64,000 nucleotides of DNA. Origin: Photobacterium piscicola. GTDB lineage: Bacteria > Pseudomonadota > Gammaproteobacteria > Enterobacterales > Vibrionaceae. Position numbers and translations under genes: made by a program. The DNA is taken from positions 51,282-115,281 of the forward strand of contig NZ_FUZI01000005.1 of the NCBI RefSeq assembly GCF_900166965.1, written 5' to 3'. Of the stretch, positions 28,506-39,021 are shown in pieces; within the stretch, counting starts at the first letter, position 1; every line of letters begins with the position of its first letter. The notes under the pieces were generated by a model that saw nothing but the letters and a program-made list of their open reading frames with translations, was not told where the DNA came from and made no database searches.

Positions 28506-29225
28506 TTATTTTTCAGCTAACTTAAAGATCACATTAACACTGTCTTTAATTACGATACTGTTATCAGTATAGCTTTGATCAACAGATCCTTTACTCATGC
28601 TGCTATACATCACCGCATCATTACTGCGGCGGTACGGCATTGATTGATTATTCGTATTATAATCAATCTGCCAGACGCCATCGATTTTATTACCAAAACC
28701 TTGTGCTAATGAAGCCGCTACTTGCTTAGCGTTCTCAATTGCTTTTTGACGTGCTTGTTGTTGGTATTTTTCAGTATTTGATATTTTCAAATCAATATTG
28801 TTTATTTGATTAATCCCATCACCTAACGCGTCATCTAAATACGTATTTAGCTTCGTTAGTTGATGCACCGTCACCTCAATATTACGACTCGCTTTAAAGC
28901 CGGCTAGTTCCGGTTTTTGATCTTTTGGATAAGCGTATCGCGCTGACAATGATATGTTGGCGCTATTAATGTCTTTTTTATTCACACCTGCTGCTTGTAA
29001 ACGCTCAATAAACTTAGTGACAGCTTGATCGACGGCTAACTTAGCATCAACCGCTGTTTTCTTAGTTTCAACCACATTGACAGAAAAAACCGCCATATCC
29101 GGTTTAACCGTCACTTCGCCACGGCCCGTTGTTTCTAAATGAGGAAATGGAATATCTGCCGCCATTGCAGCAGTTGAAACAAACGCACTAGCGCCAAGTA
29201 CTATCGCTAACAATTGTTTTTTCAT
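28506..29225 (-). CDS. SIMPL-domain (DUF541, YggE-like) periplasmic protein
   Basis: A 239-residue exported protein: a Sec signal peptide at 1-22 (cleavage after AAMA) is followed by a DUF541 domain that begins HLETTGRGEVTVKPDMAVFSV, with ARQKAIENAKQVAASLA near 165. Related YggE in E. coli lowers oxidative stress, though the biochemical function of the family is not settled. It sits between serA and mscS, and yggE is also close to mscS and fbaA in E. coli. Confidence 0.88.
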   Translation of the reverse strand: MKKQLLAIVLGASAFVSTAAMAADIPFPHLETTGRGEVTVKPDMAVFSVNVVETKKTAVDAKLAVDQAVTKFIERLQAAGVNKKDINSANISLSARYAYPKDQKPELAGFKASRNIEVTVHQLTKLNTYLDDALGDGINQINNIDLKISNTEKYQQQARQKAIENAKQVAASLAQGFGNKIDGVWQIDYNTNNQSMPYRRSNDAVMYSSMSKGSVDQSYTDNSIVIKDSVNVIFKLAEK

Positions 29226-29436
29226 TATTCATCCTTTTATTGATCGCACAGCAGGGGTATTTATTGATACCAACATTAATAAATATATTGTTGTTTATCT
29301 GTAAAATAAGAAGGCTATGCTAACAAAGCCTTTTTATAATGAACACTGTTTTTTAGTTGCAATTCAGAAACCATTCAGTAATGGTACTGTTTTAACATCA
29401 TCATTAATGCGACGATTAGCGTTAATTAGAATAAAA

Positions 29437-29460
29437 AAAAGAAGCCCGTAGGCTTCTTTT
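29437..29460. terminator. Terminator downstream of mscS
   Basis: AAAAGAAGCC / GGCTTCTTTT is a 10-bp stem with a CGTA loop, flanked by A- and T-runs on both sides. It acts on the mscS transcript and possibly in the opposite direction too. Confidence 0.9.
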
Positions 29461-29491
29461 TTTAGTGTCATATAATTAAAGTTTGAGCGAA

Positions 29492-30376
29492 TTAAGCGCC
29501 AACTTTATTTACATGCACATCCATTTGTGGGAATGGGATTTCGATACCTTCTTTATCAAGCTCTTCTTTAATCGCTTGGTTTAGATCGAAATATACAGCC
29601 CAGTAATCAGGCGTATTAACCCATGGACGTACTACAAAGTTAACAGAAGAATCAGCAAGTGCAACCACACCAATAGTTGGTTCAGGATCTTTAAGCACGC
29701 GAGTATCAGACGTTACAACACGACGTAATACTTCTTTTGTTTTTTGTAAATCAGCATTGTAAGAAACACCAATCACTAAATCGATACGACGAGTATCATT
29801 ACGAGAGAAGTTAGTAATTGGGTTACCAATAATGTGTGCGTTTGGCACGATAACTGTTTTGTTATCAGGTGTACGTAATTCAGTAGAGAAGATCTGAATA
29901 GATTCAACAGCACCAGCAACACCAGCAACTTCAACGTAGTCGCCAGATTTGAATGGGCGGAAACCAACAATCAACACACCTGCTGCAAAGTTTGATAATG
30001 ACCCTTGAAGTGCAAGACCAATAGCAAGACCTGCGGCACCAATAACCGCAACCACTGATGCAGTTTGAACACCAATACGACTTAATGCTGCAATTAAAAC
30101 AATAACGAATAGCACATAACGTACTAAGCCATGGATAAACTCAACAACTGCATTGTCCATGTCTTTTTTGCGTAAAATTTTCGCAATTGAACCCGCAATG
30201 AGTTTAACAATGATATTACCAATAAATAAAATCAGTAATGCTGAAACAATGTTCACCGCATATTGAACTAATAGATCTTGGTTTTTAGAAATCCAATTGC
30301 TTGCATGCATAACACCATTAGTCAGTGAATTATCGGATATATTTTCAACAACCTTGTCAGTAACGCTCTCTGTCAT
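29492..30376 (-). CDS. mscS: Small-conductance mechanosensitive channel MscS
   Basis: A 294-residue channel that opens under membrane tension during hypo-osmotic shock. Three N-terminal spans lie at about 37-57, 75-95 and 100-125; the pore helix TM3 reads VVAVIGAAGLAIGLALQGSLSNFAAG. The beta domain follows with FRPFKSGDYVEVAG. The ATG at 30376 (MTESVTDK) is used in place of an upstream codon at 30403. It is downstream of fbaA on the same strand, as in E. coli, after a terminator. Confidence 0.95.
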   Translation of the reverse strand: MTESVTDKVVENISDNSLTNGVMHASNWISKNQDLLVQYAVNIVSALLILFIGNIIVKLIAGSIAKILRKKDMDNAVVEFIHGLVRYVLFVIVLIAALSRIGVQTASVVAVIGAAGLAIGLALQGSLSNFAAGVLIVGFRPFKSGDYVEVAGVAGAVESIQIFSTELRTPDNKTVIVPNAHIIGNPITNFSRNDTRRIDLVIGVSYNADLQKTKEVLRRVVTSDTRVLKDPEPTIGVVALADSSVNFVVRPWVNTPDYWAVYFDLNQAIKEELDKEGIEIPFPQMDVHVNKVGA

Positions 30377-30719
30377 GAAGGTATCTCTCTCAAAGTATAA
30401 CAATAGTAAAATGTTGCTAATGCGTAAATCATACCGTAACTAGTAAAAAAATAACACCTTTGCAACAAATGTGATATTAGACAATAATCGCTAACAACAA
30501 TGCTGTGATTAGTATAATTATCAGCATTGAGTATTCTAACATCAAAGAAACGGTGCATTATTAATCCTTTATTAGCCAAATGGCTAGTAAAAAAAATCGA
30601 ACAATCATAAAAAAATATAAATTATCAACGTATAACGAATAATGCTAACCACTTATTAGATACAAAAAAAGCCCACCGAAGTGGGCTTTTTCACATTTTA
30701 TCTTGTAACGAAATCGATA
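30377..30719. other. mscS upstream region and fbaA 3' end
   Basis: About 343 AT-rich bases. The only distinct element is the fbaA terminator at 30667-30690. The rest presumably carries the mscS promoter, but no motif stands out. Confidence 0.6.
30667..30690 (-). terminator. Terminator of fbaA
   Basis: AAAAGCCCAC / GTGGGCTTTT, a 10-bp stem with a CGAA tetraloop and T residues on the minus strand. Confidence 0.92.
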
Positions 30720-31796
<1,077 letters not shown>

Positions 31797-31841
31797 AACA
31801 ATAGTCCTATATTTTACTTTGTTGTCTGTGGAAAAATTCTT

Positions 31842-31857
31842 GTGCAAACGTTTGCGA
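31842..31857. promoter_or_regulatory. PurR-like palindrome upstream of fbaA
   Basis: GTGCAAACGTTTGCGA contains the perfect 12-bp palindrome GCAAACGTTTGC and matches the PurR form at 13 of 16 positions. It ends 45 bases before the fbaA ATG, in the pgk-fbaA gap. Confidence 0.55.
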
Positions 31858-31957
31858 TAAGCTTCTATTTTACTGAAACATAACGTCTATCACAAACATT
31901 TAAACGCGGAAACTGACACTATTATTACAAATATACCCAGTTTCCACGCCAAATAAA

Positions 31958-33121
31958 TTATGCTTTAGCGCGTGCTTCTAGCATTTCAACAGCAGGCAAT
32001 TTTTTGCCTTCAACGAACTCAAGGAACGCACCGCCACCAGTAGAGATGTAAGATACTTTGTCTTTGATGCCGTACTTGTCGATAGCCGCTAGAGTATCAC
32101 CACCGCCAGCTACAGAGAAACCTGCAGATTGTGCGATTGCGTTAGCAACAACTTCAGTACCTTTACCGAATTGCTCAATTTCAAATACGCCAACTGGACC
32201 ATTCCAAAGAATAGTTTTTGCGTTCATGATGATGTCAGCAAGTGCTTGAGCTGAATCAGGACCAAGGTCAAGAACCATATCGTCAGCAGCGATTTCAGTT
32301 GATGGTTTGATAGTTGCAACAGCTGAGTCAGAGAACTCTTTCGCACATACAACATCAGTTGCTACTGGAATGTCAGTGTGTGCCATTAGCTCTTTAGCAG
32401 TAGGGATAAGGTCTGCTTCGTAAAGTGACTTACCTACATCGTTGCCTTCAGCTGCGATGAATGTGTTAGCAATACCACCACCAACAACGATTTGGTCAGC
32501 AATCTTAGATAGTGACTCAAGAACAGTTAGTTTAGTAGATACTTTAGAACCACCAACGATAGCAACCATTGGACGTGCTGGGTTATCCATTGCTTTACCT
32601 AGCGCTTCTAGTTCGCCAGCAAGTAATGGACCTGCACATGCTACAGGTGCAAACATACCTACGCCGTAAGTAGATGCTTGTGCACGGTGAGCCGTACCAA
32701 ATGCATCCATTACGAATACGTCACAAAGTGCAGCGTATTTTTTAGATAGTTCGTCTTCGTTCTTCTTCTCGCCCTTGTTGAAACGTACGTTCTCAAGAAC
32801 AACAAGCTCGCCTGCGTTTAGCTCAAGACCATCAAGGTAATCTTTTGCTAATTTAACGTCACAATCTAGTGCGTCGTTTAAGTAGTTAACTACAGGCTGT
32901 AGAGAGAATTCTTCTGCGTATTCGCCTTCCGTTGGACGACCTAGGTGAGAAGTAACCATTACTTTAGCGCCTGCTTCTAGGCAACGCTGAATAGTAGGTA
33001 GAGATGCAAGGATACGTGCATCTGAAGTTACTTTACCGTCTTTTACTGGCACGTTTAGGTCAGCACGAATAAATACACGCTTACCAGCTAGATCCAGATC
33101 AGTCATCTTGATTACAGACAT
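31958..33121 (-). CDS. pgk: Phosphoglycerate kinase
   Basis: A 387-residue glycolytic kinase making ATP from 1,3-bisphosphoglycerate. The start [17 protein letters not shown], substrate loop [13 protein letters not shown], and the nucleotide-binding stretches [13 protein letters not shown] and [10 protein letters not shown] are intact. The ATG at 33121 ([11 protein letters not shown]) is preferred over 33139. It lies 85 bases downstream of epd. Confidence 0.97.
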   Translation of the reverse strand: MSVIKMTDLDLAGKRVFIRADLNVPVKDGKVTSDARILASLPTIQRCLEAGAKVMVTSHLGRPTEGEYAEEFSLQPVVNYLNDALDCDVKLAKDYLDGLELNAGELVVLENVRFNKGEKKNEDELSKKYAALCDVFVMDAFGTAHRAQASTYGVGMFAPVACAGPLLAGELEALGKAMDNPARPMVAIVGGSKVSTKLTVLESLSKIADQIVVGGGIANTFIAAEGNDVGKSLYEADLIPTAKELMAHTDIPVATDVVCAKEFSDSAVATIKPSTEIAADDMVLDLGPDSAQALADIIMNAKTILWNGPVGVFEIEQFGKGTEVVANAIAQSAGFSVAGGGDTLAAIDKYGIKDKVSYISTGGGAFLEFVEGKKLPAVEMLEARAKA

Positions 33122-33206
33122 GTTTTGCCCTCTCAACATTATTTAAAATAAAAGTTCATAAATTTCATGGCCCGGCGTCACTGCCAAACCCAATAATTCT
33201 TACTAC

Positions 33207-34259
33207 TTATTTTGTCGGCGTAGCAACAGAATGATCTGTTGCAGCCATTGCTAACGCAGTATCTAACATACGATTTGCAAACCCCCATTCATTATCACAC
33301 CACACCAACATTTTGATTAAATGCTGCCCACTCACGCGGGTTTGGGTGCCATCAACAATCGCGCTATGGGGATCGTGATTGAAGTCAATCGACACCAAGG
33401 GTGCTTCGGTATAAGTCACTATACCCTTTAATGTACAACGAGACGCATTCAATAATGCTTGATTTACGTCATTAACTTTCACGTTTGTTGTAACAGTAAC
33501 CGTTAAATCCATGGCGGTGACATTTATTGTGGGCACCCTCACAGAAATAGCTTCAAATTTGTCAGAAAACTTCGGAAAAATACGACCGATACCTAAATGT
33601 AATTTGGTATCTACTGGAATAATGGATTGGCTAGCAGCACGCGTTCGGCGTAAATCAGGATGATAAGCATCAATAACTTGCTGATCATTCATTGCAGAGT
33701 GAATTGAGGTTATAGCACCCGTTTCAATACCGAAACAATCATCCAACACTTGAATGATGGGCACGATGCAATTCGTCGTACAAGAGCCATTAGAAACAAT
33801 CGTGTGTTGCTGGGTTAACTGTTGATGGTTAACGCCATATATCACAGTAAAGTCAATATCGTTGGCAGCAGGATGGGAAAATAACACTTTGTTAGCACCA
33901 GCATCAATGTGGGCTAAACCATCAGCACGAGAACCAAACTTACCGGTACAATCAAGAACAATATCGACGTCCAAATCGTGCCAAGGTAACAATTTAAGTT
34001 CCGGTTGATGAAGCAGGCGAATTTGATCGCGGTGACCATTTTCATGGGCAATAAAAAGATGCTCCTGATCATGACTGACAGGCTTACCGAATCGTCCATG
34101 GCTTGAATCATACTGAAGCAGGTGAGCCATTGCTTCCGGCTCTGCTAATTCATTGATTGCCACGACGTTAATCTGGTGATGTTTACCACTCTCGTACAGT
34201 GCACGTAACACACTGCGACCGATGCGGCCGAATCCATTTATTGCGACTTTTAGTGTCAT
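33207..34259 (-). CDS. epd: D-erythrose-4-phosphate dehydrogenase
   Basis: A 350-residue GapA-like enzyme that oxidises erythrose-4-phosphate to 4-phosphoerythronate for pyridoxal phosphate synthesis. The Rossmann start [20 protein letters not shown], the catalytic cysteine in [14 protein letters not shown], and [13 protein letters not shown] are seen. The epd-specific start with [20 protein letters not shown] separates it from GapA. The ATG at 34259 is used rather than 34301. Its product feeds the PdxJ route (4.9 kb in this window). In vibrios tkt lies upstream; here 9.5 kb intervenes. Confidence 0.95.
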   Translation of the reverse strand: MTLKVAINGFGRIGRSVLRALYESGKHHQINVVAINELAEPEAMAHLLQYDSSHGRFGKPVSHDQEHLFIAHENGHRDQIRLLHQPELKLLPWHDLDVDIVLDCTGKFGSRADGLAHIDAGANKVLFSHPAANDIDFTVIYGVNHQQLTQQHTIVSNGSCTTNCIVPIIQVLDDCFGIETGAITSIHSAMNDQQVIDAYHPDLRRTRAASQSIIPVDTKLHLGIGRIFPKFSDKFEAISVRVPTINVTAMDLTVTVTTNVKVNDVNQALLNASRCTLKGIVTYTEAPLVSIDFNHDPHSAIVDGTQTRVSGQHLIKMLVWCDNEWGFANRMLDTALAMAATDHSVATPTK

Positions 34260-34992
34260 ATCCGTGCTACAAAAAAACCAAGCGGCGTTAGTGTATACCA
34301 ACCAAGTTTGAGAATCACCATAATTGTGACAACTCTCACTGCGTTTAATTAAATATGTTCATAATCAAACATATAATCACATAAATAACCTTAATAAAAA
34401 GATAAAATATGAATAATTAACCACCAAAATCTATTATTCATGTAAAAGATTTATCATCAAAACTGGCTTATTTAGGGTGTTTTCTACCAATAACCGCCAC
34501 CAAACAAAATAAAAACAGCGACAGATTTATCAGATAAATAATGACAAGTACTATGGAATAGAACGATATATAAATATCGTTATGTCTTTGCAGTATCCCC
34601 TCTATCAACATGCAACTATTTATACGGCTTATTTATTTCAAAATAACATTGGGCGTATCTATTTGTAGCGGCTATTTTCGCAACACGATAAAAGCAGAGC
34701 CTCGTTCTATTAATTGCGACTAACAAAGCAATCAATACAGTTAAGATTGCAAAAATACGCTTAGCCACTCAATGGGATCACACATACTCCTTTACAACCC
34801 TGCATTTTAAATAAATAATCGTCACGCGCTGTTGCTCTGCGTTATTAATGAAACATCAAGTAAAAGTAAAACCCTTAGAATATCTTCGTCAATGTTGTCA
34901 TCCTCTGTGTTTCCCTTAGCTTCATCGTCGCATTTAATAGTTACGCTTATCAGCACTCACATTTTTTATCTTTTGAATATTAAGGGTTACAC
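34260..34992. other. Long gap between epd and the cold-shock gene
   Basis: About 733 AT-rich bases without a convincing gene. It must hold the epd promoter (leftward) and the csp promoter plus a long csp 5' leader (rightward), a common feature of cold-shock mRNAs. A 61-codon frame at 34832-35017 overlaps the csp start, has biased composition and no homology signature, and is not called. Confidence 0.6.
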
Positions 34993-35205
34993 ATGTCGCA
35001 TAAAGCAACAGGTTTAGTGAAGTGGTTTAGTGAAGAAAAAGGTTTTGGCTTTCTAACTCAAGACACAGGCAATGCTGACGTGTTTGTTCACAGCAGCGGC
35101 ATTGCTGATAAAACATTAACCAAGCTACCAGAAGGCAAAAAAGTGTCTTTTGATGTAGAGCAAGGTCAAAAAGGCCTACAAGCGATCAACGTTGTGATTC
35201 TGTAG
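34993..35205 (+). CDS. Cold-shock protein (CspA family)
   Basis: A 70-residue single-stranded nucleic-acid-binding protein. RNP1 KGFGF is at 16-20 and RNP2 VFVHSS at 30-35 of an OB fold. The start [19 protein letters not shown] is CspA-like. Several paralogues are usual in vibrios and the exact letter cannot be assigned. It is monocistronic with a strong terminator, and lies in the accessory stretch between epd and tkt. Confidence 0.93.
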   Translation: MSHKATGLVKWFSEEKGFGFLTQDTGNADVFVHSSGIADKTLTKLPEGKKVSFDVEQGQKGLQAINVVIL

Positions 35206-35525
35206 TAACTAAAAAATGCTGCTGATACATTAGTAGCATTTTATTTTTATCACACCCTCTTATTTTCAATAACTATAAACAATTAAAATCATAATTAATT
35301 TAATATATAAAGTTCAATGTTAATTAGTCAGCATTATAAGTAAAATATAAAAACCATTCATCATCTACTATTCAACAATATTACATATAATCTAACACCT
35401 CATCATGTTTTTGTTTAATCATATAATTTAAATTAATGTCATGTTTTTGTTAATGTTATTTGTAATATATTAATATCACCTCAACAACAATATAATATTT
35501 TAAAATTATATTTTATGAGGTTCCA
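35206..35525. other. Very AT-rich gap before the acyltransferase gene
   Basis: About 320 bases of extremely AT-rich DNA. It includes the csp terminator and a 13-base direct repeat TCATGTTTTTGTT at 35403-35415 and 35439-35451, 36 bases apart. No gene is seen. Confidence 0.6.
35213..35242 (+). terminator. Terminator of the cold-shock gene
   Basis: AAAATGCTGCTGAT can pair with ATTAGTAGCATTTT over 14 positions, including two G-U pairs, with a 2-base loop; T-rich sequence follows. Confidence 0.85.
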
Positions 35526-37415
35526 ATGAAATTCAGGGAAGATATAAACGGTTTAAGAGCAATAGCCGTTATTGCTGTTGTGCTATTTCATTTTAACAGT
35601 TCGCTCATACCAGGTGGTTTCGCTGGTGTTGATGTGTTTTTTGTTATATCTGGTTTCTTAATGACTAGCATTATATTTAGAGGACTAGAAAATAATAATT
35701 TTTCAGTGCTTTCTTTTTATAAAGCGAGAGCAGTAAGGATCATCCCTGCATTATTAGCAGTTTGTATTACCGTACTTATATTCTGTTGGTTCTTTCTAAT
35801 GCCATTAAAGCTTGAAGCTTTAGGTCGGCATGTCATTGGTAGCATTAGTTTCTTATCTAATATATTTTATTGGAAAGAATCAGGCTACTTTGACACCTCA
35901 TCACAAACTAAATGGCTCTTACATACATGGTCATTATCTGTCGAATGGCAATTTTATATTCTCTACCCTATTGCTTTAATTATTCTCAAAAAAATATTCT
36001 CTCTTAACAGCATTAAAAAAATCCTAATTTTAACAACGGTTATCGGGTTAGGTATAAGTATTTATGCATCCTATTACTGGCCATCTCCTGCTTATTTCTT
36101 ATTACCTACACGCGCATGGGAAATGTTAGCGGGTGGTCTAGTCTTCTTATATCCTATAGAGTTAAGCCAACCTAGAAAAAAACATCTCGAATGGATTGGA
36201 TTACTTTTAGTTTTACTCTCTTATGTATTTATCTCTAAGTCAGATATGTGGCCAGGATACTTAGCTCTAATTCCTGTCGTTGGCGCTGCATTAGTTATCC
36301 TTGCAAATAATAGCAACAGCCCTATTACCAGTAATAAAATAATGAAGAATATTGGTTTATGGTCTTATTCTATTTATTTATGGCATTGGCCAGTTGTTGT
36401 TATTGGTCATTACTTTAATATTAAATATTGGGCTGTTATCGGTATTCCATTATCAGTATTACTAGGCTTTATTAGTTATACTGTTATAGAAAAAAACAAA
36501 GTAAGCCTAAAAGCAATTATCCTACCCTTTATTTTAATTCTAGGGTTAGCATATACCGTCTCATCAAATATTGGTCTGTTTTACAATATTCCGACAATAA
36601 ATTTAAAGGCGATTACTACAAATACAAAAACAGATCATAATAGCGCTTATACATGGGCTCATATTAGAACTTTAGATAAAAAAGATTTTGTAGAACAAAA
36701 CAAAGAAAAAGTTTTAGTCATTGGTGATTCTCAAGCTGGAGATTTCACAAACAGTCTTTATGATGCTGATTTAAATAAAAATATTGAGATAGTATCACGA
36801 ATTGTTGAAGCAGATTGTGGCTTTTTCTACTTACCACCAGCAGAACAAAATATTGCATTTAGTCAATCTCCAACGATTAAAGGCAATCAAATGTGGCAAA
36901 ATAAATGTCGAACATTTATAAAAAATGTCGATAAAGGTGATGTTGTTGAACAAGCTAACGTTATTATTTTAGCGATGTATTGGCGTGATGTTAATATGAA
37001 TTGGATATTCAAATCGATTCAAAATATTCGCGCTAAAAACCAACATGCAAAAATCTATGTTATTGGCGGCAAATCATTTAATGCTCAAATATCAACGTTA
37101 GCCTATGAATCTTACAATAAAAAATTAGATCTTAGTCGTTATGCAAAAGCAAATATTGCTAGCAATGTTCGTGAAAACCGCGCTGTACAAAACGAACAAT
37201 TTGAAGCAAAAGCTAAGTTACCTAAATATAACTATAATTTTATTAATATGACCACCATTATGTGTCATAGCGATCGTTGTGATGTTGTTGATAAAAAAGG
37301 TAATAGTTTTTACTTTGACAGTCGCCATACAACACGTGCAGGCACACAATATATAGCTGATCAATTACAAAAAAAGCAGTTATTCAATGAAATATTAGCA
37401 CCTGAAAATCAATAA
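35526..37415 (+). CDS. OafA/YrhL-type O-acyltransferase with SGNH domain
   Basis: A 629-residue membrane enzyme. Residues 1-350 form an acyltransferase-3 domain with about ten spans, starting FREDINGLRAIAVIAVVLFHF, with GVDVFFVISGFL and the SVEWQFYILYP motif. A C-terminal periplasmic SGNH domain follows: GDSQAGDF near 400 carries the serine, and DSRHTTRAG near 600 supplies the Asp-x-x-His pair. Such enzymes acetylate LPS O-antigen, lipid A sugars or peptidoglycan. AT-rich codon use resembles transferred polysaccharide genes. The acceptor is unknown. Confidence 0.92.
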   Translation: MKFREDINGLRAIAVIAVVLFHFNSSLIPGGFAGVDVFFVISGFLMTSIIFRGLENNNFSVLSFYKARAVRIIPALLAVCITVLIFCWFFLMPLKLEALGRHVIGSISFLSNIFYWKESGYFDTSSQTKWLLHTWSLSVEWQFYILYPIALIILKKIFSLNSIKKILILTTVIGLGISIYASYYWPSPAYFLLPTRAWEMLAGGLVFLYPIELSQPRKKHLEWIGLLLVLLSYVFISKSDMWPGYLALIPVVGAALVILANNSNSPITSNKIMKNIGLWSYSIYLWHWPVVVIGHYFNIKYWAVIGIPLSVLLGFISYTVIEKNKVSLKAIILPFILILGLAYTVSSNIGLFYNIPTINLKAITTNTKTDHNSAYTWAHIRTLDKKDFVEQNKEKVLVIGDSQAGDFTNSLYDADLNKNIEIVSRIVEADCGFFYLPPAEQNIAFSQSPTIKGNQMWQNKCRTFIKNVDKGDVVEQANVIILAMYWRDVNMNWIFKSIQNIRAKNQHAKIYVIGGKSFNAQISTLAYESYNKKLDLSRYAKANIASNVRENRAVQNEQFEAKAKLPKYNYNFINMTTIMCHSDRCDVVDKKGNSFYFDSRHTTRAGTQYIADQLQKKQLFNEILAPENQ

Positions 37416-37472
37416 TTATTTCAGTTCACTAAATATACAAAACTACTCTGTAATTTTTATATAAAACGTTGC

Positions 37473-37498
37473 AAGGCCGCTAATACATTAGCGGCCTT
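37473..37498 (+). terminator. Terminator of the acyltransferase gene
   Basis: AAGGCCGCTAAT / ATTAGCGGCCTT, a 12-bp stem with a 2-base gap, followed by a T-run. Confidence 0.9.
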
Positions 37499-37613
37499 TT
37501 TGTATCCCAAACATCAACCAGAGAAAGCTTACAAAAATGTAAACTACAGGCAAGGTCGGTGTATAGATCGTTAGTTATTATTCTCACATCAAAACACAAC
37601 AGAGAATTTTACA

Positions 37614-38027
37614 ATGTCTAATAAACGCTTTGCTATGCTACTTGTTCCTGCGGTACTGTTATCAACATCAGTATTTGCGACAACACCACCAACATCTGCA
37701 ACAGTACAACCAATCAATGCAGTAGCAACTCAACAACAAGGTTTTAGTGGTCCAAGTGCGGGTCTAAAAACAGTAAAAGCCGTTCTTGATGCTGGCATGT
37801 TCAGTGACGATACCCCTGTCACTTTAACCGGACACATTACAAATTCATTAGGTGATGAACATTATCAATTTACCGATGGTACTGGTTCAATTACGATCGA
37901 TATTGATCATGATAAATGGTTTGGTGCGCAAGTAACCCCACAAACAAAGATCACTATTCAAGGTGAAATTGATCAAGAATTTAATCATACCGCGATTGAT
38001 GTGAACCATGTTCGTGTTGTGGGATAA
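37614..38027 (+). CDS. YgiW/YdeI-family periplasmic OB-fold protein
   Basis: A 137-residue exported protein with a signal peptide (1-22, cleavage after VFA) and a bacterial OB fold: GFSGPSAGLKTVKAVLDAGM, then TPVTLTGHITNSLGDEHYQF, then GSITIDIDHDKWFG. Members of this family protect against stresses such as cationic peptides and peroxide in enterics. In E. coli ygiW is next to qseBC, and in V. cholerae a homologue flanks carRS; here it also precedes a two-component system, so a functional link is likely. Confidence 0.9.
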   Translation: MSNKRFAMLLVPAVLLSTSVFATTPPTSATVQPINAVATQQQGFSGPSAGLKTVKAVLDAGMFSDDTPVTLTGHITNSLGDEHYQFTDGTGSITIDIDHDKWFGAQVTPQTKITIQGEIDQEFNHTAIDVNHVRVVG

Positions 38028-38051
38028 TCCCTTTATCACCATCATTAGGCT

Positions 38052-38072
38052 GCGAGTGCATCAATCACTCGC
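38052..38072 (+). terminator. Possible terminator after the ygiW-like gene
   Basis: GCGAGTG / CACTCGC is a 7-bp stem with a 7-base loop, followed by a mixed rather than pure T tract, so termination may be partial. Confidence 0.5.
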
Positions 38073-38325
38073 CGTCTTATCATCTATAGCGTATTAATTT
38101 CATATTAATCTTGCCGACATAACGATAAACTTTATTATCACACTGTTTACCAACGTCTAATTGAATGCAGGTCATATCACCTCGCATGAAAAATACGCAT
38201 TTACACTCTAATAACGTAATAAGTTGTTAGATGCTAAAAAACACCAATATTTACGCCTTTTTAGCACATCAACGAGTTATTCAAATTTTCATCAATAGAT
38301 TTTATCTGATTGTAAGGCTGCCATT

Positions 38326-39021
38326 ATGCAAATACTGCTTGTCGAAGACGATATTAGTTTAAGCCATTATATTGAAAAAGGGCTCACAGAAGCGGGTCAC
38401 CATGTGCAGTGTATTGATAATGGTCGGTTTGCCCTTTCTATATGTATGTCAGAACAGTTTGATATCGCCATTGTTGATCGGATGTTGCCAGGATTAGATG
38501 GGTTATCATTTGTAAAAGCACTTCGCGCATCCAAAATTTCAATGCCGGTTATCTTTCTTACCTCATTAGGTGGTATTGATGATCGCGTTGATGGCTTAGA
38601 AGCAGGCGGAGATGACTACTTAACTAAACCCTTTGCCTTTTCAGAATTACTGGCTCGCATATCAGCCTTATCTCGTCGCTCATCAACACTATCAGAAGCC
38701 AAACCCAGTGAATTAGTTTATGGCGATCTCAGTCTTAATTTATTTGATCATACCGCAATCCGCCAAGGGCAAATCTTAACTCTGCAACCAAAAGAGTTTC
38801 GTATTCTTGAACTCTTTCTGCGTCATCCAGGACGCGTCATTACTCGAACCATGTTATTAGAGCACGTTTGGGATATCTATTTTGATCCCCAAACCAGTGT
38901 GGTGGAAACTCACATTAGCCGTTTACGTAATAAGCTTGAAAAACCGTTTGGTGATCAACTTATTCATACCGTTCGAGGGGCTGGCTACAAGTTAGAACAC
39001 AAACTTGGGAAAAACGCCTAA
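38326..39021 (+). CDS. OmpR/PmrA-family response regulator
   Basis: A 231-residue regulator: a receiver domain with acidic pocket VEDD and phospho-acceptor D51 (AIVDRMLPGLDG), the K of YLTKPFAFSEL, and a C-terminal winged helix (LTLQPKEFRILELFLRHPGRVITR, then TSVVETHISRLRNKL and IHTVRGAGYKL). It overlaps the kinase gene by one base. Resembles QseB, PmrA and CarR; context with a ygiW-like gene fits that group. Targets may include the neighbouring ygiW-like and acyltransferase genes. Confidence 0.93.
   Translation: MQILLVEDDISLSHYIEKGLTEAGHHVQCIDNGRFALSICMSEQFDIAIVDRMLPGLDGLSFVKALRASKISMPVIFLTSLGGIDDRVDGLEAGGDDYLTKPFAFSELLARISALSRRSSTLSEAKPSELVYGDLSLNLFDHTAIRQGQILTLQPKEFRILELFLRHPGRVITRTMLLEHVWDIYFDPQTSVVETHISRLRNKLEKPFGDQLIHTVRGAGYKLEHKLGKNA

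Noticed and set aside
34832..35017. 61-codon frame just before the cold-shock gene
   Set aside because: It runs into the csp coding start, has no ribosome-binding site and a Ser/Ile-biased composition; it lies in the csp leader.
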